NCBI GenBank assembly: GCA_029204225.1
Contig: CM055107.1
Coordinates: forward strand, 7,846,873-7,910,872
Source of the DNA: Diphasiastrum complanatum
Taxonomy: Eukaryota > Streptophyta > Lycopodiopsida > Lycopodiales > Lycopodiaceae
Reading direction: 5' to 3'
DNA: 64,000 nt
The notes below the pieces were generated by a model. The model searched no databases. It worked only from the letters and a program-made list of their open reading frames with translations, and was not told where the DNA came from. The position numbers were made by a program, and so were the translations under genes. Shown in pieces: positions 21,226-34,237 of the stretch. Position 1 is the first letter of the stretch; each line of letters starts with the position of its first letter.

Positions 21226-21700
21226 CCTGACAAATACCACATAATCATGGCAATTTCATTAATCAGCTCAGGCTCACATTCAGATCTAAGACATTTCACC
21301 CTTTCAATGTAATCTCGAACAATTTCCCATTTTAATTTTACTTAAAATTAGGAAAGGGTCTTCCATAAACTTCCGCGGTTTGAACCGTGTGATAAGGGCT
21401 CGGTTAACAACCTCCTAATCTGTACGCTCAGTTTCATCTTGGTTATAGTACCAATCTTGTGCTGCGCCTACATAGGCCATAGGAAACAACTTAAGTTTAT
21501 CTTGAGGATAAATCTCACCATAGACCTCACAGGATTCAACATAGATATTAAGAAATCAAACTGGATCTGTTAATCCATTATATTTGGGTAGATCCAATCT
21601 GGGTGCTCTTCTAACAACAATTGGATTGACCTCCTGTGGAGCACCTCCAGGAGCATCCAGGGGCAGCCATTTAGATCAAGTTGATAATGTGATTGGATAT
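21226..21700 (-). pseudogene. Gypsy gag N-terminal half (retrotransposon gag domain)
   Basis: The minus strand reads LDLPKYNGLTDPV, then FLNIYVESCEVYGEIYPQDK, LKLFPMAYVGAAQDWYYNQD and, after a stop, VVNRALITRF. This is the classical plant Ty3/gypsy gag core (F...VGAAQDWY). After a frame change it continues to YIERVKCLRSECEPELINEI, then breaks at 21225 where the fold-back element begins. The gag resumes at 19957. Confidence 0.82.
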
Positions 21701-22769
21701 AGATTTTTCCAAAAACTATCTCAGATTAGATCTGCTAGCTCTATTCCACTTTTCAAGAATCTGATTCTATATGATGAAAAACTACCCAAAATTTGATCAA
21801 TCAATACTTCTCAAAAGGGATAAATCTCTCAGAGTCCAATTCAGAATATATCAGATCTGATCCAAATTTTGATAGAGACTTGATCTGGAAAATCAAAAAC
21901 TAAAAATAGGACTGACGAAGGTTATCTAGGCGAAGGTTAGCTCGACGAAGATTCAACAGTGCTATTTTGGGATAAAAACTCTTTAAACACTTTTCTGGCA
22001 ATTTTTTGGGAAATAACCTTCGCCGATTTCTCAGATGGAAGGTCTGACACAAATAAAACTATGGACAACCGGACGAAGGTTTTAGACACAAGAAAATACA
22101 GTTTTTGTGATCTGGCGAGGGTAAAAATCAAGATGTTTTGTGATTTGAGCAAGATAAATCTTTGTCGAACTCAAAAATAGTATTTTTATATAAATAGAAT
22201 GTTCTGGAAACTCGGCGAAGGTTCTGGCGAAGGATCAAGAGTAATACAGGTAATTTTGCAAAAAAGTGACTTTTTTGGCAAAAATATGACAATATGATAA
22301 CTGATCCTTTGAAAACCTTTCTATTTTTGGTATTATTCTTCGCCGACCTGGAAGTAGATAGATATGAGTCACATCTAAGCACAGTGAATTGGGCAAAGGT
22401 TCTTTTTTTGTATTTTTTAGGATTTTGATATTTGGTGTTTTTTGGTGGTTTTTCTGATGTTTCTGGAAATCTGCTCGGAATTAATCTTTGCCCTTCAAAC
22501 TGAAAGTTTTGTAAACAAAACCAAAGGTGTTTGCAACTCGGCAAAGGTTTCCTGAAGGAGGGTAAAATGTTTTGGGCTCTGATGACGCTTTTTGTCTCCT
22601 TTTGAATAATCAGATTAGATTTTAAACAAGCAAATCCACTCAAAATCTAGCAAAATCAATCCCAAACTATCCCTACAATACAGTTTTAACACTATTCATG
22701 CCACGACAAGATGTCTAATGCAAGCTAACCATCAGCCAAACATGCTGCAAACTGAAAAATTGGCGTAGC
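21701..22769 (-). other. Gypsy leader with recurring CGAAGGTT motifs
   Basis: No protein. On the plus strand CGAAGGTT/CGAAGGAT and close variants recur irregularly, for example near 21918, 21932, 22075, 22216 and 22226. This is an untranslated leader between primer site and gag, comparable in position to the repetitive leader at 9690-10440. Confidence 0.6.
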
Positions 22770-22787
22770 TCCCCAGCAACGGCGCCA
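22770..22787 (-). other. Primer binding site (Asp tRNA type)
   Basis: The plus strand reads tccccagcaacggcgcca, which matches the 3' end of plant tRNA-Asp (TCCCCGGCAACGGCGCCA) with one mismatch. It lies 4 nt from the LTR end. Confidence 0.85.
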
Positions 22788-22791
22788 AAAT

Positions 22792-23537
22792 TGTAGTGGG
22801 TTTCTTTCTTTTCCTAACCTGAATCCAAGATCTAGTCAATCTAGCATCAAAGAGACGGAGTTAGTTGTCACGCGGAGGTTCGTTCCCATGAGAGCGATAG
22901 TACAGTTCAGATTTCAACATGAATGGAGGATCTAACACTAACATCCATTAACATTACATCCATCAACCCTACTTCCATTAACCCTAAATCCACAACAACG
23001 ATAGAAACTTATTCTTCTCTCTCTCCCTTTCTCTCTCACAAAAAGCATAAGAAATAGCAATCCCAATAATGATCACATCCAACAATTAGTAAAATCCAAA
23101 GAAAGCATGAGAAATGGAGGAAAAGAGAGGAAAAGCAAGGACATTCATCAATCCATTTCTAAAGAGAACCAATCTGCTTTATTGAAATGAGGAAACGGAC
23201 ATGAGGAGCAACTCGAGTTGGTCCCTTTTTATAGTAGAGAGGAGGACCCTGGCCTCTGAATCCTATTGGTCCAGTCTTGCCTCTCTTTTTATTCAAATTT
23301 AAAAAAAGTGTGGGAACCATCAAAATTGGAGGGAAACCCAACTTTATTCACTAACTTGACATTTAGGCCCTGCGACATTAAAAGTCCCGCAAAAAGGCCT
23401 AAAGTCCTTTTATTAACATTCTAGTTAATCAAATAACTATGTGATCATTGGATTGGACTTACACACGCAGGGTGCCAAATCCCTCTCACTTATTAACTAG
23501 GGTTAGGATTGCCTTGGGATCCGCAAACTCTCCAACA
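22792..23537 (-). repeat. 5' LTR of the minus-strand gypsy element, about 746 bp
   Basis: On the plus strand it begins TGTAGTGGG and ends CTCTCCAACA (TG..CA). The minus-strand TATA box CTATAAAAAG lies at 23225-23234. It is adjacent to the primer site. The partner LTR is absent, so the outer border rests on the TG/CA rule. Confidence 0.7.
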
Positions 23538-23769
23538 ATCTTCGAACAATGTTTTTGAAAGGAGCATACAAGTTGACTGATACAGTATATGCTCTCTTAT
23601 TTCAGAAGTAGGAGTTGAAAAAGTTGCTAACTGTTTGGCTTCAAAGTGGAACTTTCTCTCTTTGGAGGGCTATACACACATGAATGGGCTTAAATTACTT
23701 CCATCATTGACTAAGCTGTAGGAATTGACACAAATTTTTCTTGGTGGAGTTGGTGGTATCACTAATGAT

Positions 23770-24336
23770 TGTGAAAGATTTGGGATCCATTAAGATCTTT
23801 GGTTACAAAAACAAGCAACTCACCATTCTTGCCAATGTAGAAAAATCAGCATCTACTCTAAGAATGAGATGCAAAATCTATTAGATCTTGACCAAACATG
23901 AACCAAAATATAAAAATAGATTGTTGTTCATACAATTATAGTAAGCTATTGTATTTCACATGTGTGGATATGAAAATAACAAATATTGAGCATTCTACAC
24001 ATAGAATTGCAAGATATCACAAGTATAGTGTACCAATGGATAGTAGAACCCAAGAAAACCATGTATAAGCATGAATGAGATAAGAGAGAGTGATTGATCT
24101 CTCTTCCCATGAGTTACATCCTTTTATAACAGGTCCAAACCTAAGTTTCCACTTGGTTTTCCTCCAGAATATAAACCCTACTATTTTTGGGACTAGATTC
24201 AATGTACCCTACATTTAAATTTGAATCTACTCAAACTCGACTTCCTACATTTTCCACACTTTCCAAAAGTGTCTATGCAATAACTTTTTAGACTAATATA
24301 ACTTTGAAAGTCAAACATACGAAATTGGCCTCATAC
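23770..24336 (-). repeat. Truncated 3' LTR of the deleted copia
   Basis: Aligns with 10529-11110 of the young copia LTR with scattered differences (for example ttcacatgtgtgga for ttcacacgtgtgga). It stops at ggcctca and continues into gag-pre-integrase DNA. Confidence 0.85.
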
Positions 24337-24655
24337 AAGCATCTCCATCAAACTCAACCTTTAGGCATCTACTTAGCAATTGACCCACACTAAGCAAATT
24401 CTTGGTAATAGATGGAATAAACAAAACATCCTCCAAATGAACATTCGTATTTGTAGAGAGAGAAATAGGAATTGTACCAATGTCTTTGGTTTGTACATTC
24501 ACCATCATTGGCCTGTAGATCACCCTCTTGTCATCTCCATATGCCAACAAAGAAGTGAAATACTCTTTTTGAAAAGTCATGTGTGAACTTGCTCCACTAT
24601 CAATCCACCATGGATCTAGATCTCCATCATTAACAAGCATACATGAAGACATCAC
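24337..24655 (-). pseudogene. Copia protease and gag-pre-integrase remnant
   Basis: The minus-strand frame reads WWIDSGASSHMTFQKEYFTS (retropepsin site) and later VLFIPSITKNLLSVGQLL, the same order as in the young element. The frame is then cut by the LTR junction. Confidence 0.88.
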
Positions 24656-25450
24656 AAATGCATCATCATTTGCAAACCATCCTCATCAAGAGTAAGACTA
24701 CTTTGCTTGTCTCCTTGATCTCTCTTCTTCTTGTAGCACTCACTTGTAAAGTGTCCTTTGATGCCACAAGAGAAGCACTTGAGCTTTGATCTATCTTTCT
24801 TTTTGCCATTTGAAGAAGCCTCCCCTCGATCTTGCCCTTTAGACCACTTACTTTTGCTTTTTCTCTTGATGAACATAGCCTCATCTCCAACTTGAGATGT
24901 TGATGAAGATCAACCTCTTGCTTGAAGCCCATATTCTTCATTGATCAAGATCTATTGATGCAATCAAACTTGACAAAGTTCTTTGAATAGCAAGACTTTG
25001 AACAATGTTAGCATGAGCATCCAACAATCAGTTTAGAATAACTTGGAAAAAAAAGACTCTCCTTCCTTAATGCTCTCATCAATGCAAGCCAACTCATCAT
25101 TCAATGCTTTCACTCTCAAAATAAAAGTATTGGGTCTTTCTTCATTCTTTTGCAAACAAGAAAAGATTTTCCTTCTTAGAGTCAACACTCTAAAAGTAGA
25201 CTTGGATTCATAAAGCTTCTTCAATAAATCCTAAGCATCCTTTGATGAAGTACTCTTACCAACTTCCTTGAGAAACTCATTGGTAACATTCATCTTTATC
25301 ATGTGTAGAGCCTTATTGGCCCTCTTGTCATACCTCACTTGATCTTGTTGTGTTGTTGGCCTCTTCTCCAAACCTACAACAATATCCAAAACATCATCCA
25401 TCTCAAGAAGTGATTCCATCCTCACTTTCACAATGAATAGTTACTTGAGG
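24656..25450 (-). pseudogene. Copia Gag and zinc knuckle remnant
   Basis: Minus-strand segments read MKVRMESLLEMDDVLDIVVG (from 25431), MKKLYESKSTFRVLTLRRKI (25224), and FIKRKSKSKWSKGQDRGEAS with CFSCGIKGHFTSECYKKKRD (24876-24720). The parts match the young Gag closely but are broken by stops and frameshifts near 25227, 25040 and 24940. Here the basic linker and the zinc knuckle are in one frame. Confidence 0.87.
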
Positions 25451-25470
25451 TAAGCCTATCATTGGCTTCC

Positions 25471-25497
25471 AGAGAGAGAGAGAGAGAGAGAGAGAGA
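25471..25497. repeat. (AG)n microsatellite at the deletion junction
   Basis: About 13 AG units join the start of gag to the middle of the right LTR. In the young element the same LTR place carries a shorter gagagagaagagagaag run. Confidence 0.9.
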
Positions 25498-25821
25498 TCT
25501 TCCCACGAGTTACATCCTTTTATAACAGGTCTAAAACCTAAGTTGCCACTTGGTTTCCTTCCAAAATGTAAACCCTACTATTTTGGGGACTAGATTCAAT
25601 GTATCCTACATTCAAATGTGGGATGAAAAGCATTTTTTCAATTTGAATCTACTCAAACTCGACTTCGTACATTTCCCACACTTTTCAAAAGTATTTATTC
25701 AAATACTTTTTAGACTAATATAACTTTGAAAAGTCAAACTCTAAGTCTAATATGAAATTGGCCTCAAATGTCATATAAACAAATGTACCAAAGTATGATT
25801 AAACTAGTTGAATTTCTCACA
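25498..25821 (-). repeat. Partial 5' LTR of the deleted copia
   Basis: Aligns with the second half of the 654-bp LTR and ends TTTCTCACA, with a small insertion near 25620. The outer flank is the target duplication ATGAT. Confidence 0.85.
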
Positions 25822-26019
25822 ATGATATCTTGAGTGAGCTTCTTGTGTACATTGGTATGAAACTTAAGAAACTATAACTTTCAGAGTGTTTGTAAGTGCT
25901 TGAAGAAAATACCTGTTAGTCGAGATGTCAGATTTAATGAAGGTCAGTTCACAAGATCTGATCAAAAATTTTGCTGATTTTCACTAGTATCCATATTTTT
26001 CCAGAACAGACACAAGTGA

Positions 26020-27446
26020 AGCTGAGGAGGCATTAGCGGATCCCCCAGCTCATCCAGTACTGCCACCTCAAAGGGCTACACACAAAGGTACGGAGTCGAT
26101 TATTTTGACACATATTCGCCAATGGTCAAGATGACAAGCATGCGGCTGCTCTCTGCATACACTACACAACACAATCTAGAAATTCATCAGATTGATGTAA
26201 AGATAGTCTTTCTCCACGGAGGTCTAGAGGAAGAAGTCTTCATGAAGCAGCTTGAAAGATTTGAAGACCCCGACAATCGACAATATGTCTATCAGTTGCA
26301 TAGATGCATTTATGGTCTAAAACAGGCATCAGGAGCTTGGTACAAGAAGCTCGACAGTCTTCCGAAGTCTCTAGACTTCAATCCTACACAACCAGACTGT
26401 AATGTCTATATAAAAAAAGTAGAAATAGATTTTGTGATTCTGACTATTTTCGTGGATGATTCTCTTATGATAGGAAACTCCTTGATGCTAATCAAGGACA
26501 CGAAGAATCAAATTTTTGAAATTTATGAAATCACAGATCTGAAAAAAGCAACAAAATGTCGTGGACTGAAGATCAAAAGAGATCGAATAAAGGGAGAAAT
26601 GCATCTGAGTGAGTTAGAATATGGCAGAAAAGTGCTGAAGCAGTATCGAATGATGGACTAAAAAGAAAAAGCCACACCAATGATAGCTGGAGCCAGATTA
26701 ACGAAGTAGGACTGTCCGAAAACAGAGAAGAAAAGACAAAAGATGGAAGGTACCAAAACTTGATCGGTAGTCAGATGTACCGTACAATTTGTACCAGGCC
26801 TGATTTGGCTTTCTTTGTCTATGCTTTAAGCCAATTCTCTTTCAATCTTGGGATGGCGCATTAATGGCAAAACGAATCCTACAATATTTGAAGGGTACCC
26901 AAAATATGGGATTAACCTACAAAGCAGACAATGAAAGAAAAGGATTCGAGCTATACCACTACAGTGATGCAAGCTGGGAGAGTTGCAAAGATGACAGTGA
27001 AAACAACTCCGCGACAGGAGGATGCTCAATGGTGTGCGAAGTAGCAATCAGCTGGATATGCAAAAAGCAAACCTAGGTAGCTCAATCATCATGTGAAGCT
27101 GAATATGTCGCAGCTTCAAAGATGGCGAACAAGATAGTTTGGTTACAAATGATGTTGGAGGCAACTGGAATACCACAAGGAGAACCATACACGATGATGA
27201 TGGATTCTCAAAGTGTCATTTACTATCCCAAGATCACGTCTTCCATTCAAAGACAAAACATATATCTCTGAAGTACCATCACATATAAGATCTGATCTCG
27301 AAAGGAGAGCTCGAGGTCCAGCACATAAAGTCATAAAGTTTGAAGACATGATTGCAGATCTGCTCACGAAGCCGCTCAACAAACCACTCTTCACAAAGCA
27401 AAGAAAGACAATTGGATTAAACATACAAAGTTGTAATGTTCAAGAA
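26020..27446 (+). pseudogene. Copia reverse transcriptase / RNase H, plus strand, decayed
   Basis: After a short linker (LADPPAHPVLPP) the RT enters at GYTQRYGVDYFDTYSPMVK. From 26122 a 180-codon frame covers IHQIDVKIVFLHGGLEEEVF, IYGLKQASGAWYKKLD and FVDDSLMIG (the YVDD box with F for Y). It ends at a stop. RNase H resumes at 26864 (RILQYLKGTQNMGLTYKAD). It has a stop in place of the expected Gln before VAQSSCEAEYVAASKMANK. The C-terminus (FEDMIADLLTKPLNKPLFTK) is in another frame near 27340. Integrase and gag are absent: the 5' half was lost before 26020. The 3' LTR follows. Confidence 0.9.
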
Positions 27447-27450
27447 GGAG
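27441..27450 (+). other. Polypurine tract of the plus-strand copia
   Basis: caagaaggag lies immediately before the LTR start TGTCAAAAATTGTG. Confidence 0.65.
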
Positions 27451-28038
27451 TGTCAAAAATTGTGAACTCTTGCAACTTTGTCGCGAAGCAAAGCAAAGCG
27501 AAACGAAGTCCAAGGGCGAAGGGCGAACAATTCACGAAATTCAAACATACCTCAAGGACCAAAAGACATGAAATGAGATGAAACGAAAAGAATACGAACG
27601 AAAATAATTTGCACTGCCAGCTGGCAGCTCGACGGGCGTATGCGTGGTGTCTTGTACTTCACGCTCAGCTGAAAGAGTTAGCAGTAACAGAGAATAACTA
27701 ACTAGTTGATTAGCGTTGACTAATCTTGTAATTATCTATTTAGCTATCTTGTAAACTCCACACAGTGGAGATAAATCCACAATTTTTGCCAACAAGCAGA
27801 ACACAGTGATTGAGCTGAGTGTCAGGCCGCCATCGAATGAGACACTGATCATCTCACTCAAAACTCAAAAACTGATAATACAACTGCTCTCTTCTCCGTC
27901 TCATTGTTTTTCGTCGTCTTAATTGCTAGAATGTTTTATGTTCTGTGATCTGAAGTCGCATGCCTAGGATCTTGAAAGCTTCCGTATAAGAAAACTAAAC
28001 GAAAAGAATCTGTTCGCGAAACCAAATAATTCACGACA
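27451..28038 (+). repeat. 3' LTR of the plus-strand copia, about 588 bp
   Basis: It begins TGTCAAAAATTGTGAAC after the polypurine tract and ends, most plausibly, at TTCACGACA. It contains runs of gcgaagc/gcgaaac motifs. The 5' LTR is missing, so the outer border is tentative. Confidence 0.6.
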
Positions 28039-29960
28039 AGTCTAATGTTATGGACAAGCTTGAGCATTCAACATTGAGATCGACAAGCCTGCATATGCTA
28101 ATGCGCCATTTATCACTTACTGATGGCCGTAATTTTCAAACTTTCACAAAATTGTCGTTTTGAAGCTCTCTTGAATGAATCCTCTATAGCAGGCTTTGAT
28201 TCCAAGTTAAAATTTCTGACTCATACGATCACATATCAGCAGAAACAAAAATCAACACAGTAACTACTCCAAAACCAAAACTCCAACATAGCAAACTATA
28301 TTCTCACAAAAATCCAAACATTATACACATAGTACTCTTAGTGGCAACCCATGCATAACCAAGTTGCCGCTGATGAGACGCATCGACTGTCTAGTCGTTA
28401 GCACAACTGGCCCTAGTTTGTTGACAGACCTCAAATCCAATGCCCTAGTAAATCTACTTTTATATTAATAGCAACTTTGGATAGTTGTCCCCGTACCAGG
28501 GACTAGTTTTCCATGCATCAGTTTACTGCTTAACTATATGTACTTGAATGCTAAGCAAAAAAAGTTTTAGTTTATGATTCAATTTTTATGGCTTTCAACA
28601 TTGATCATATATTCACATACCCCAAAATAGATGGTGATTGAGATGTCATGCTTTCATAATATCTATTAATGACCACAATTATTCTTAACTCATTCAACGT
28701 CTTTTGATACAACAATTTAACCAAACATCAACTCTATGCTATCATTACTCTTAAGTTTGACCTCTTTCTCTCATGTTTCAACTATAGGTATAGAATAACT
28801 ATTTCTTGACAAGTGTGGGGCAATATGTATATTTTGATTTACTTAAAGAATTTCTCGCATCATTTGTGTTTATGTGGTTGTTGAAATCACCCAACAAGAT
28901 TGTCCTATTAAAGTCAGAAGAAGCCAAAAATCCTCAGAACTTGACCAAATAGAAATAAAGATCAAACCTGAATCAACTTCACCCCCGAGCCACAATGACA
29001 AAATAAATTGAGCGGAGAGGTTTTCGGCAATTGAATTTCAAAATTTTAAAGCTGAGTAGGATGAATTTCTATAGGTTTATATAGACCCCTGGGGTCTAGA
29101 AATATTCCTTCCTAACCCTAATGCTCTACTAAACTCATATTTAATTGTTATTGATACTCTCTATATGAACATAGCCATCAATTACCATGCACTACTCCAC
29201 ATGTCCTAATTGGAGTGTTTGGGCCCTCAAAAGGTTATTAATTACATTTTTGTCCTAGTCCAAAATGAAGAGGCATAACTAATAAACTCATACATTGGAT
29301 TGCCCAATATCCTCGCTTAGGATTATTTCTAAACCAGACATGGATGTAATACTTACCTAGCCACTTTGTCGACTGTCTCTCCTCTTAATCCCACTCCTCC
29401 CATTGATTCTCCCATCTCCTCTGCTTCTCCCCTTGGGACACACCCCCTCCATATTCAATTTATGTATCTAATCACAATTTTGTTGGATTATGCAAAAATC
29501 AATTGTAAGATAGTCTCTCACCAAAGATAAGTAGGTGTACGACGTATCGAAACAAAATGCAATCCCTCTTTGAATTATTGAAGAGACAAGGAGTTATAAT
29601 TATACTCGATAAGGATGGTTCTGAAGCAAGGTGCTAGAACAAATTTTAATTTTATGACATTCATGCAGTCTCTCACGCTCACTACATTTCTCTCTCTTCA
29701 TAAACTAATTGCTTCTATACAGGCACCACAATACCCAATACAAAACAAGATCTAGAGTCTAGTGTTGGTGGCCCTAGACTCAAGTGAATGTAGTTAGATT
29801 TTTTATTTTTGATACATATTCATTATCATTTTAGTTTATATAACAATAATTTTGTGTAGACTAAATATATTCTTGAGTTTGGAACATTTTTTTTTCCACA
29901 TTGATATTTAAAACTTGTTTTTAGTCTTTGATACTTCATTTGATTGCACAAAATTTAATT
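28039..29960. other. No recognisable gene
   Basis: AT-rich DNA without long frames or repeats that I can name. A possible TATA (ggtttatatagacc) lies near 29075. Confidence 0.5.
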
Positions 29961-29965
29961 TTATA

Positions 29966-29966
29966 T

Positions 29967-30029
<63 letters not shown>
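29966..30029. repeat. (AT)n microsatellite
   Basis: About 30 uninterrupted AT units. Confidence 0.97.
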
Positions 30030-30030
<1 letters not shown>

Positions 30031-30178
30031 TAGTAAAGAGTGTCTGTCGTTGACGGACGGTCGACAATGTTTGAGTCGAAAGTTGTCAGTGACAATTAGC
30101 CGAAATTTTGGGTGGTGGCCGATGGTTTGGGTGGACGGCCAATGATCGTACAAATATGGTGCGGATTTAGGATTAGGG

Positions 30179-30191
30179 TTGTGTGTGTGTG

Positions 30192-30224
<33 letters not shown>
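30179..30224. repeat. (GT)n microsatellite
   Basis: About 22 GT units with one interruption. Confidence 0.95.
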
Positions 30225-30225
30225 A

Positions 30226-30375
30226 CCACCACTTTTCACATGTGTGACATGCATGTTTTTTGCCAAAGCTTATATATCAACTATTACCACTTTTCACATG
30301 TGTGGCGTGCACGTTTCTTACCAAAGCTTATATCAACTACCACCACTTTTCACATGCGTGGCGTGCACATTTCTT
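30226..30375. repeat. Three tandem copies of a ~55-bp unit
   Basis: Each copy has ccaccacttttcacatgtg, then a gtg-cgtgcacgtttctt-type stretch and ccaaagcttatatcaacta. The copies start near 30226, 30285 and 30341. Confidence 0.85.
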
Positions 30376-30869
30376 ATTTCTTAAAATTAAAATCTAATAG
30401 ATATATATACTAAATATAAACATTAACGAAATGATAATATAAACTAAATATATCATTTACTAATGTAGGTATCCTGTGTACATCCCAATCAACCAAATAA
30501 GAGTAAGCATCAATTTAGAAATAAAAGATTTACACAAAATTCAAACTCAGATTTATATAAAATTCACAATACAAAGTCATTTTTAAGTTCCGCTTTGTAC
30601 ACCATCAAATCCAACAAATTCATATACATTTATCATTAAAAAGCTCTTTCGAGGACGAAAATTTTCGCAAAGTTGTTGATAGTACAAAAATTGGGTGAAT
30701 TGCTCTATCACCCAGATAATACTAGATGGATAAACATCATCTCCAAAACAGAAATAGCTCCATTATATCTCGCACAAATATCCTATAGTTTACCACAACC
30801 TGCACCATTTGCACATACACATGCACACAGCCTCAATCCCATAAACATACACACACATTTTTGTTTCGG
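30376..30869. other. No recognisable gene
   Basis: AT-rich DNA leading into the 370-bp satellite block. A short CA-rich stretch lies at 30813-30855. Confidence 0.5.
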
Positions 30870-32240
30870 GTTTGTCTCGGCATCTAGCACTGGACGAAAC
30901 AGACCGCATGCAAGACGGAGCCCGTTCGACGATACTGGACCACTTATTGGGAATATCAAAAAGTGGTCCATTTGTTGTGCCCTAAATGGTGCTCCTTCTG
31001 ACATGAAGGACATTTTCAGACAAACGATGTCTGAATTGAGCTGCAACTAGTCCAGTGGGTTTGTGCCAAGCCCACGAACCAGTGGCCACCTTCCATCTAA
31101 GGTTATGACATCTCTAGCACGAATCCGACTAGTTTTCGGTCCAACAGGCCTAGGTTTCCTATATTGTTGTTAGGGTTTATGGCTGCTCGGACGCACGTTT
31201 CTCTGTGAGTACGGAACCGTTTGGAGCCCAGTTTGTTGTTGCACGTTTGTCTCAGCGTGCAACATTGGACAGAATAGACAACATGCAAAACGGAGCCTGT
31301 TTGTGAATATTGGACTATTTCGTGGGAATGTTGAAAAGTAGTATATTCTTGTGCCCTAATGGTGCTCCATCCAGGACGAAGGACATTTTCAGAAAAATGA
31401 TGTCCAAGTTGAGCTACATTTGGTCTAGTGGGTTCGTGCCCACAAACTTGTGGCCACTTTCCATCCGAGGTTCTGACATCTCTAGCACGAATCCGACCAG
31501 TCCGGTCCACAACATGCGTAGGTTTCCTATAATGCTTTTAGGGTTCATGGCTTGGACACACATTTCTCTGTGAGTACGGAACCATTTGGATCCCGGTTTG
31601 TTGCTACGGGTTTGTCTCGGTGTGCAACACTGGATAGAATAGATAGCATGCAAACCAAAGTCCGTTCGACAATATCAGACCACTTCTTGGGAATGTCGAA
31701 GTAGTCCATTCTTGTGCCTCAATGGTGCTCCATCCAACACGAAGGACGTTTTCATAAAAATGACGTCCAAGTTGAGTTGCACCTGGTTTAGTGGATTCGT
31801 GCCAAGCTCAGAAACCTATGGCCACCTTCCGTCCAAGGTTCTGACATTTTCAACACGAATCTGACCAATTTTCGGTCCGATAGGCCTAGGTTTCCTATAT
31901 TGCTTTTAGAATTTATGGCTTGGAAGCACATTTATCTATAGATACAAAACCGTTTGGAGCTCGGTTTGTTGCTTCGTCTTGGCATGCAACACTGGATGGA
32001 ACAAACAACATGCAAAACAAAGCCCTTCGACGATATTGAACCACTTATTTGGAATGCCAAAAAGTAGTCTATTATTGTGCCCTAATGGCACTCCATCCTG
32101 GCATGAAGGACATTATCAGAAAAATGATGTCCAAGTTGAGCTGCACCTGGTCCAGTGGGTTCGTGCCAAGCCCACAAGTCTGTGGCCACCGTCCGTCTGA
32201 CATTTTGACATTTCTAGCACAAATCCGACCAATCTCCTTT
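30870..32240. repeat. Satellite-like tandem array, four copies of a ~365-375 bp unit
   Basis: The units begin gtttgtctcgg..tgcaac at 30870, 31245, 31610 and about 31974. Each contains tggtgctccatcc, ggacattttcag, gatgtccaagttgagctgca, ggccaccttccatc, the sequence gacatctctagcacgaatccgac and gtttggagccc in the same order. The copies differ by an estimated 10-20%. The last copy ends near 32240, before a CA-rich stretch. The short frames inside are repeat by-products. Confidence 0.92.
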
Positions 32241-32835
32241 CTCTCACCCTCTTTCATATTTTAGATTTAGTTTTACCATATCCCTCGGCCCCCACACACA
32301 CAACGTGCGCACACACACACACACATCTTTTCGTTCCATCCCGATTCCCCTTTCTTATGTGTTATTCCCCTCTCTTATAATTTCTCACTCCCTCTTAACC
32401 TCGTTGTAATGGGGTCTGATCGCCCCCAGACCAGTTTATTGCGTACTACGATATCATTTCATATAGTAGTTATGAAATGTCACGCCTACATTTTTTGAAT
32501 AGGACTATTCAAAATGGCCCTTTTCAACATGGCAGTTGTTAGGTGGTTTGGGCGATAGGTTTGACACCATGCCATTTAGCTTTAGGGTTCTCACCCCTCC
32601 CGCACATTATATCGCCCACTCTCTTGCTAACGATTCATCGGCTTGATTAGGCTGTGAACAATTATGCTATTAAATAGATTAGTTTATGAATGATTAGGTT
32701 GTCAGACTCGATTATATCATACTCAATTAGGCTTTTAATTCAATAAGAATTTTAACAAAAGAAACGCAAACAACGTTGTGATAACATCATCTAAGGATTT
32801 AAAGTTATTGTAATTCGAGTAGTAGAAATTAGGGT
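32241..32835. other. No recognisable gene
   Basis: Contains a short (CA)n run (32293-32324). Otherwise unremarkable non-coding DNA. Confidence 0.5.
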
Positions 32836-33219
<384 letters not shown>

Positions 33220-33221
<2 letters not shown>

Positions 33222-33392
33222 GAAGAAGAAAAAGAAGAAGATGAGGAGGAGGATGAGGAGGAAGAAGAAGAAGATGATGATGATGAGGAGGAGGAGGAGG
33301 AAAAAGAAAAAGAAGATGAGAGGACTTACATTTGTCTTGCTTCCTCTTGCTCTTGCTCTTGCTCTTGCTCTTGCTTCCTCTTGCTTCTCCTT
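33220..33392. repeat. GAA/GAG/GAT tract followed by (CTCTTG)n
   Basis: 33220-33322 is a purine-rich mix of GAA, GAG, GAT and AAA triplets. At 33340-33375 the hexamer ctcttg repeats about five times. The lysine/glutamate-rich frames here are artefacts. Confidence 0.9.
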
Positions 33393-34089
<697 letters not shown>

Positions 34090-34237
34090 CTTGCTTGCTT
34101 TTGATGTGTGTGTGTGTGTGTGGGTAAGAGAGATAGGGGAGGTGGAAGCTGGGGGAGGAACCAATATGTATGTATGGGGAGGTGGGGAGGGGCCCCCATA
34201 CATGTATCCTCCTCCCCACTTTTTAGTTCAAAAAATG

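Larger units (their letters stand above)
16641..23537 (-). mobile_element. Truncated minus-strand Ty3/gypsy element with fold-back insertion
   Basis: Order on the minus strand: 5' LTR (23537-22792), Asp-tRNA primer site, leader, gag (split by the fold-back at 19958-21225), zinc knuckles, protease, reverse transcriptase, and the start of RNase H. The sequence then stops abruptly at about 16641, inside the RNase H motif RFASRQLTDPEKNYSTT. Integrase and the 3' LTR are missing. At the break it meets the gag of a related plus-strand element, tail to tail. Stops and frameshifts are present throughout. Confidence 0.85.
23770..25821 (-). mobile_element. Internally deleted copia element, 2052 bp, TSD ATGAT
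   Basis: The left end TGTGAAAGATTTGGGATCC and right end GAATTTCTCACA match the LTR ends of the young copia at 10529-16019. The 5-bp direct repeat ATGAT flanks it exactly (23765-23769 and 25822-25826). Inside, the left LTR is cut at about 24336 and joined directly to the protease region. The right LTR lacks its first part and is joined to gag at an AG microsatellite. Most of pol, the 5' leader and the primer site are gone. It is therefore a deleted older relative of the young element. Confidence 0.9.

Noticed and set aside
19950-21232. A 3-bp TTA/TAA or 9-bp target duplication for the fold-back
   Set aside because: TTA at the left and TAA at the right are complementary, not direct repeats, and the longer flanks do not match, so I did not claim a target duplication.
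28320-28460. tRNA-like or small RNA gene near gttgccgctgatgagacgc
   Set aside because: I could not draw a cloverleaf or find A and B boxes in the right spacing.
30226-30375. CRISPR-like array
   Set aside because: Three adjacent ~55-bp tandem copies without spacers; ordinary plant minisatellite.
30870-32240. Protein genes in the ~370-bp array
   Set aside because: The frames follow the repeat units and are not conserved in phase among the four copies.
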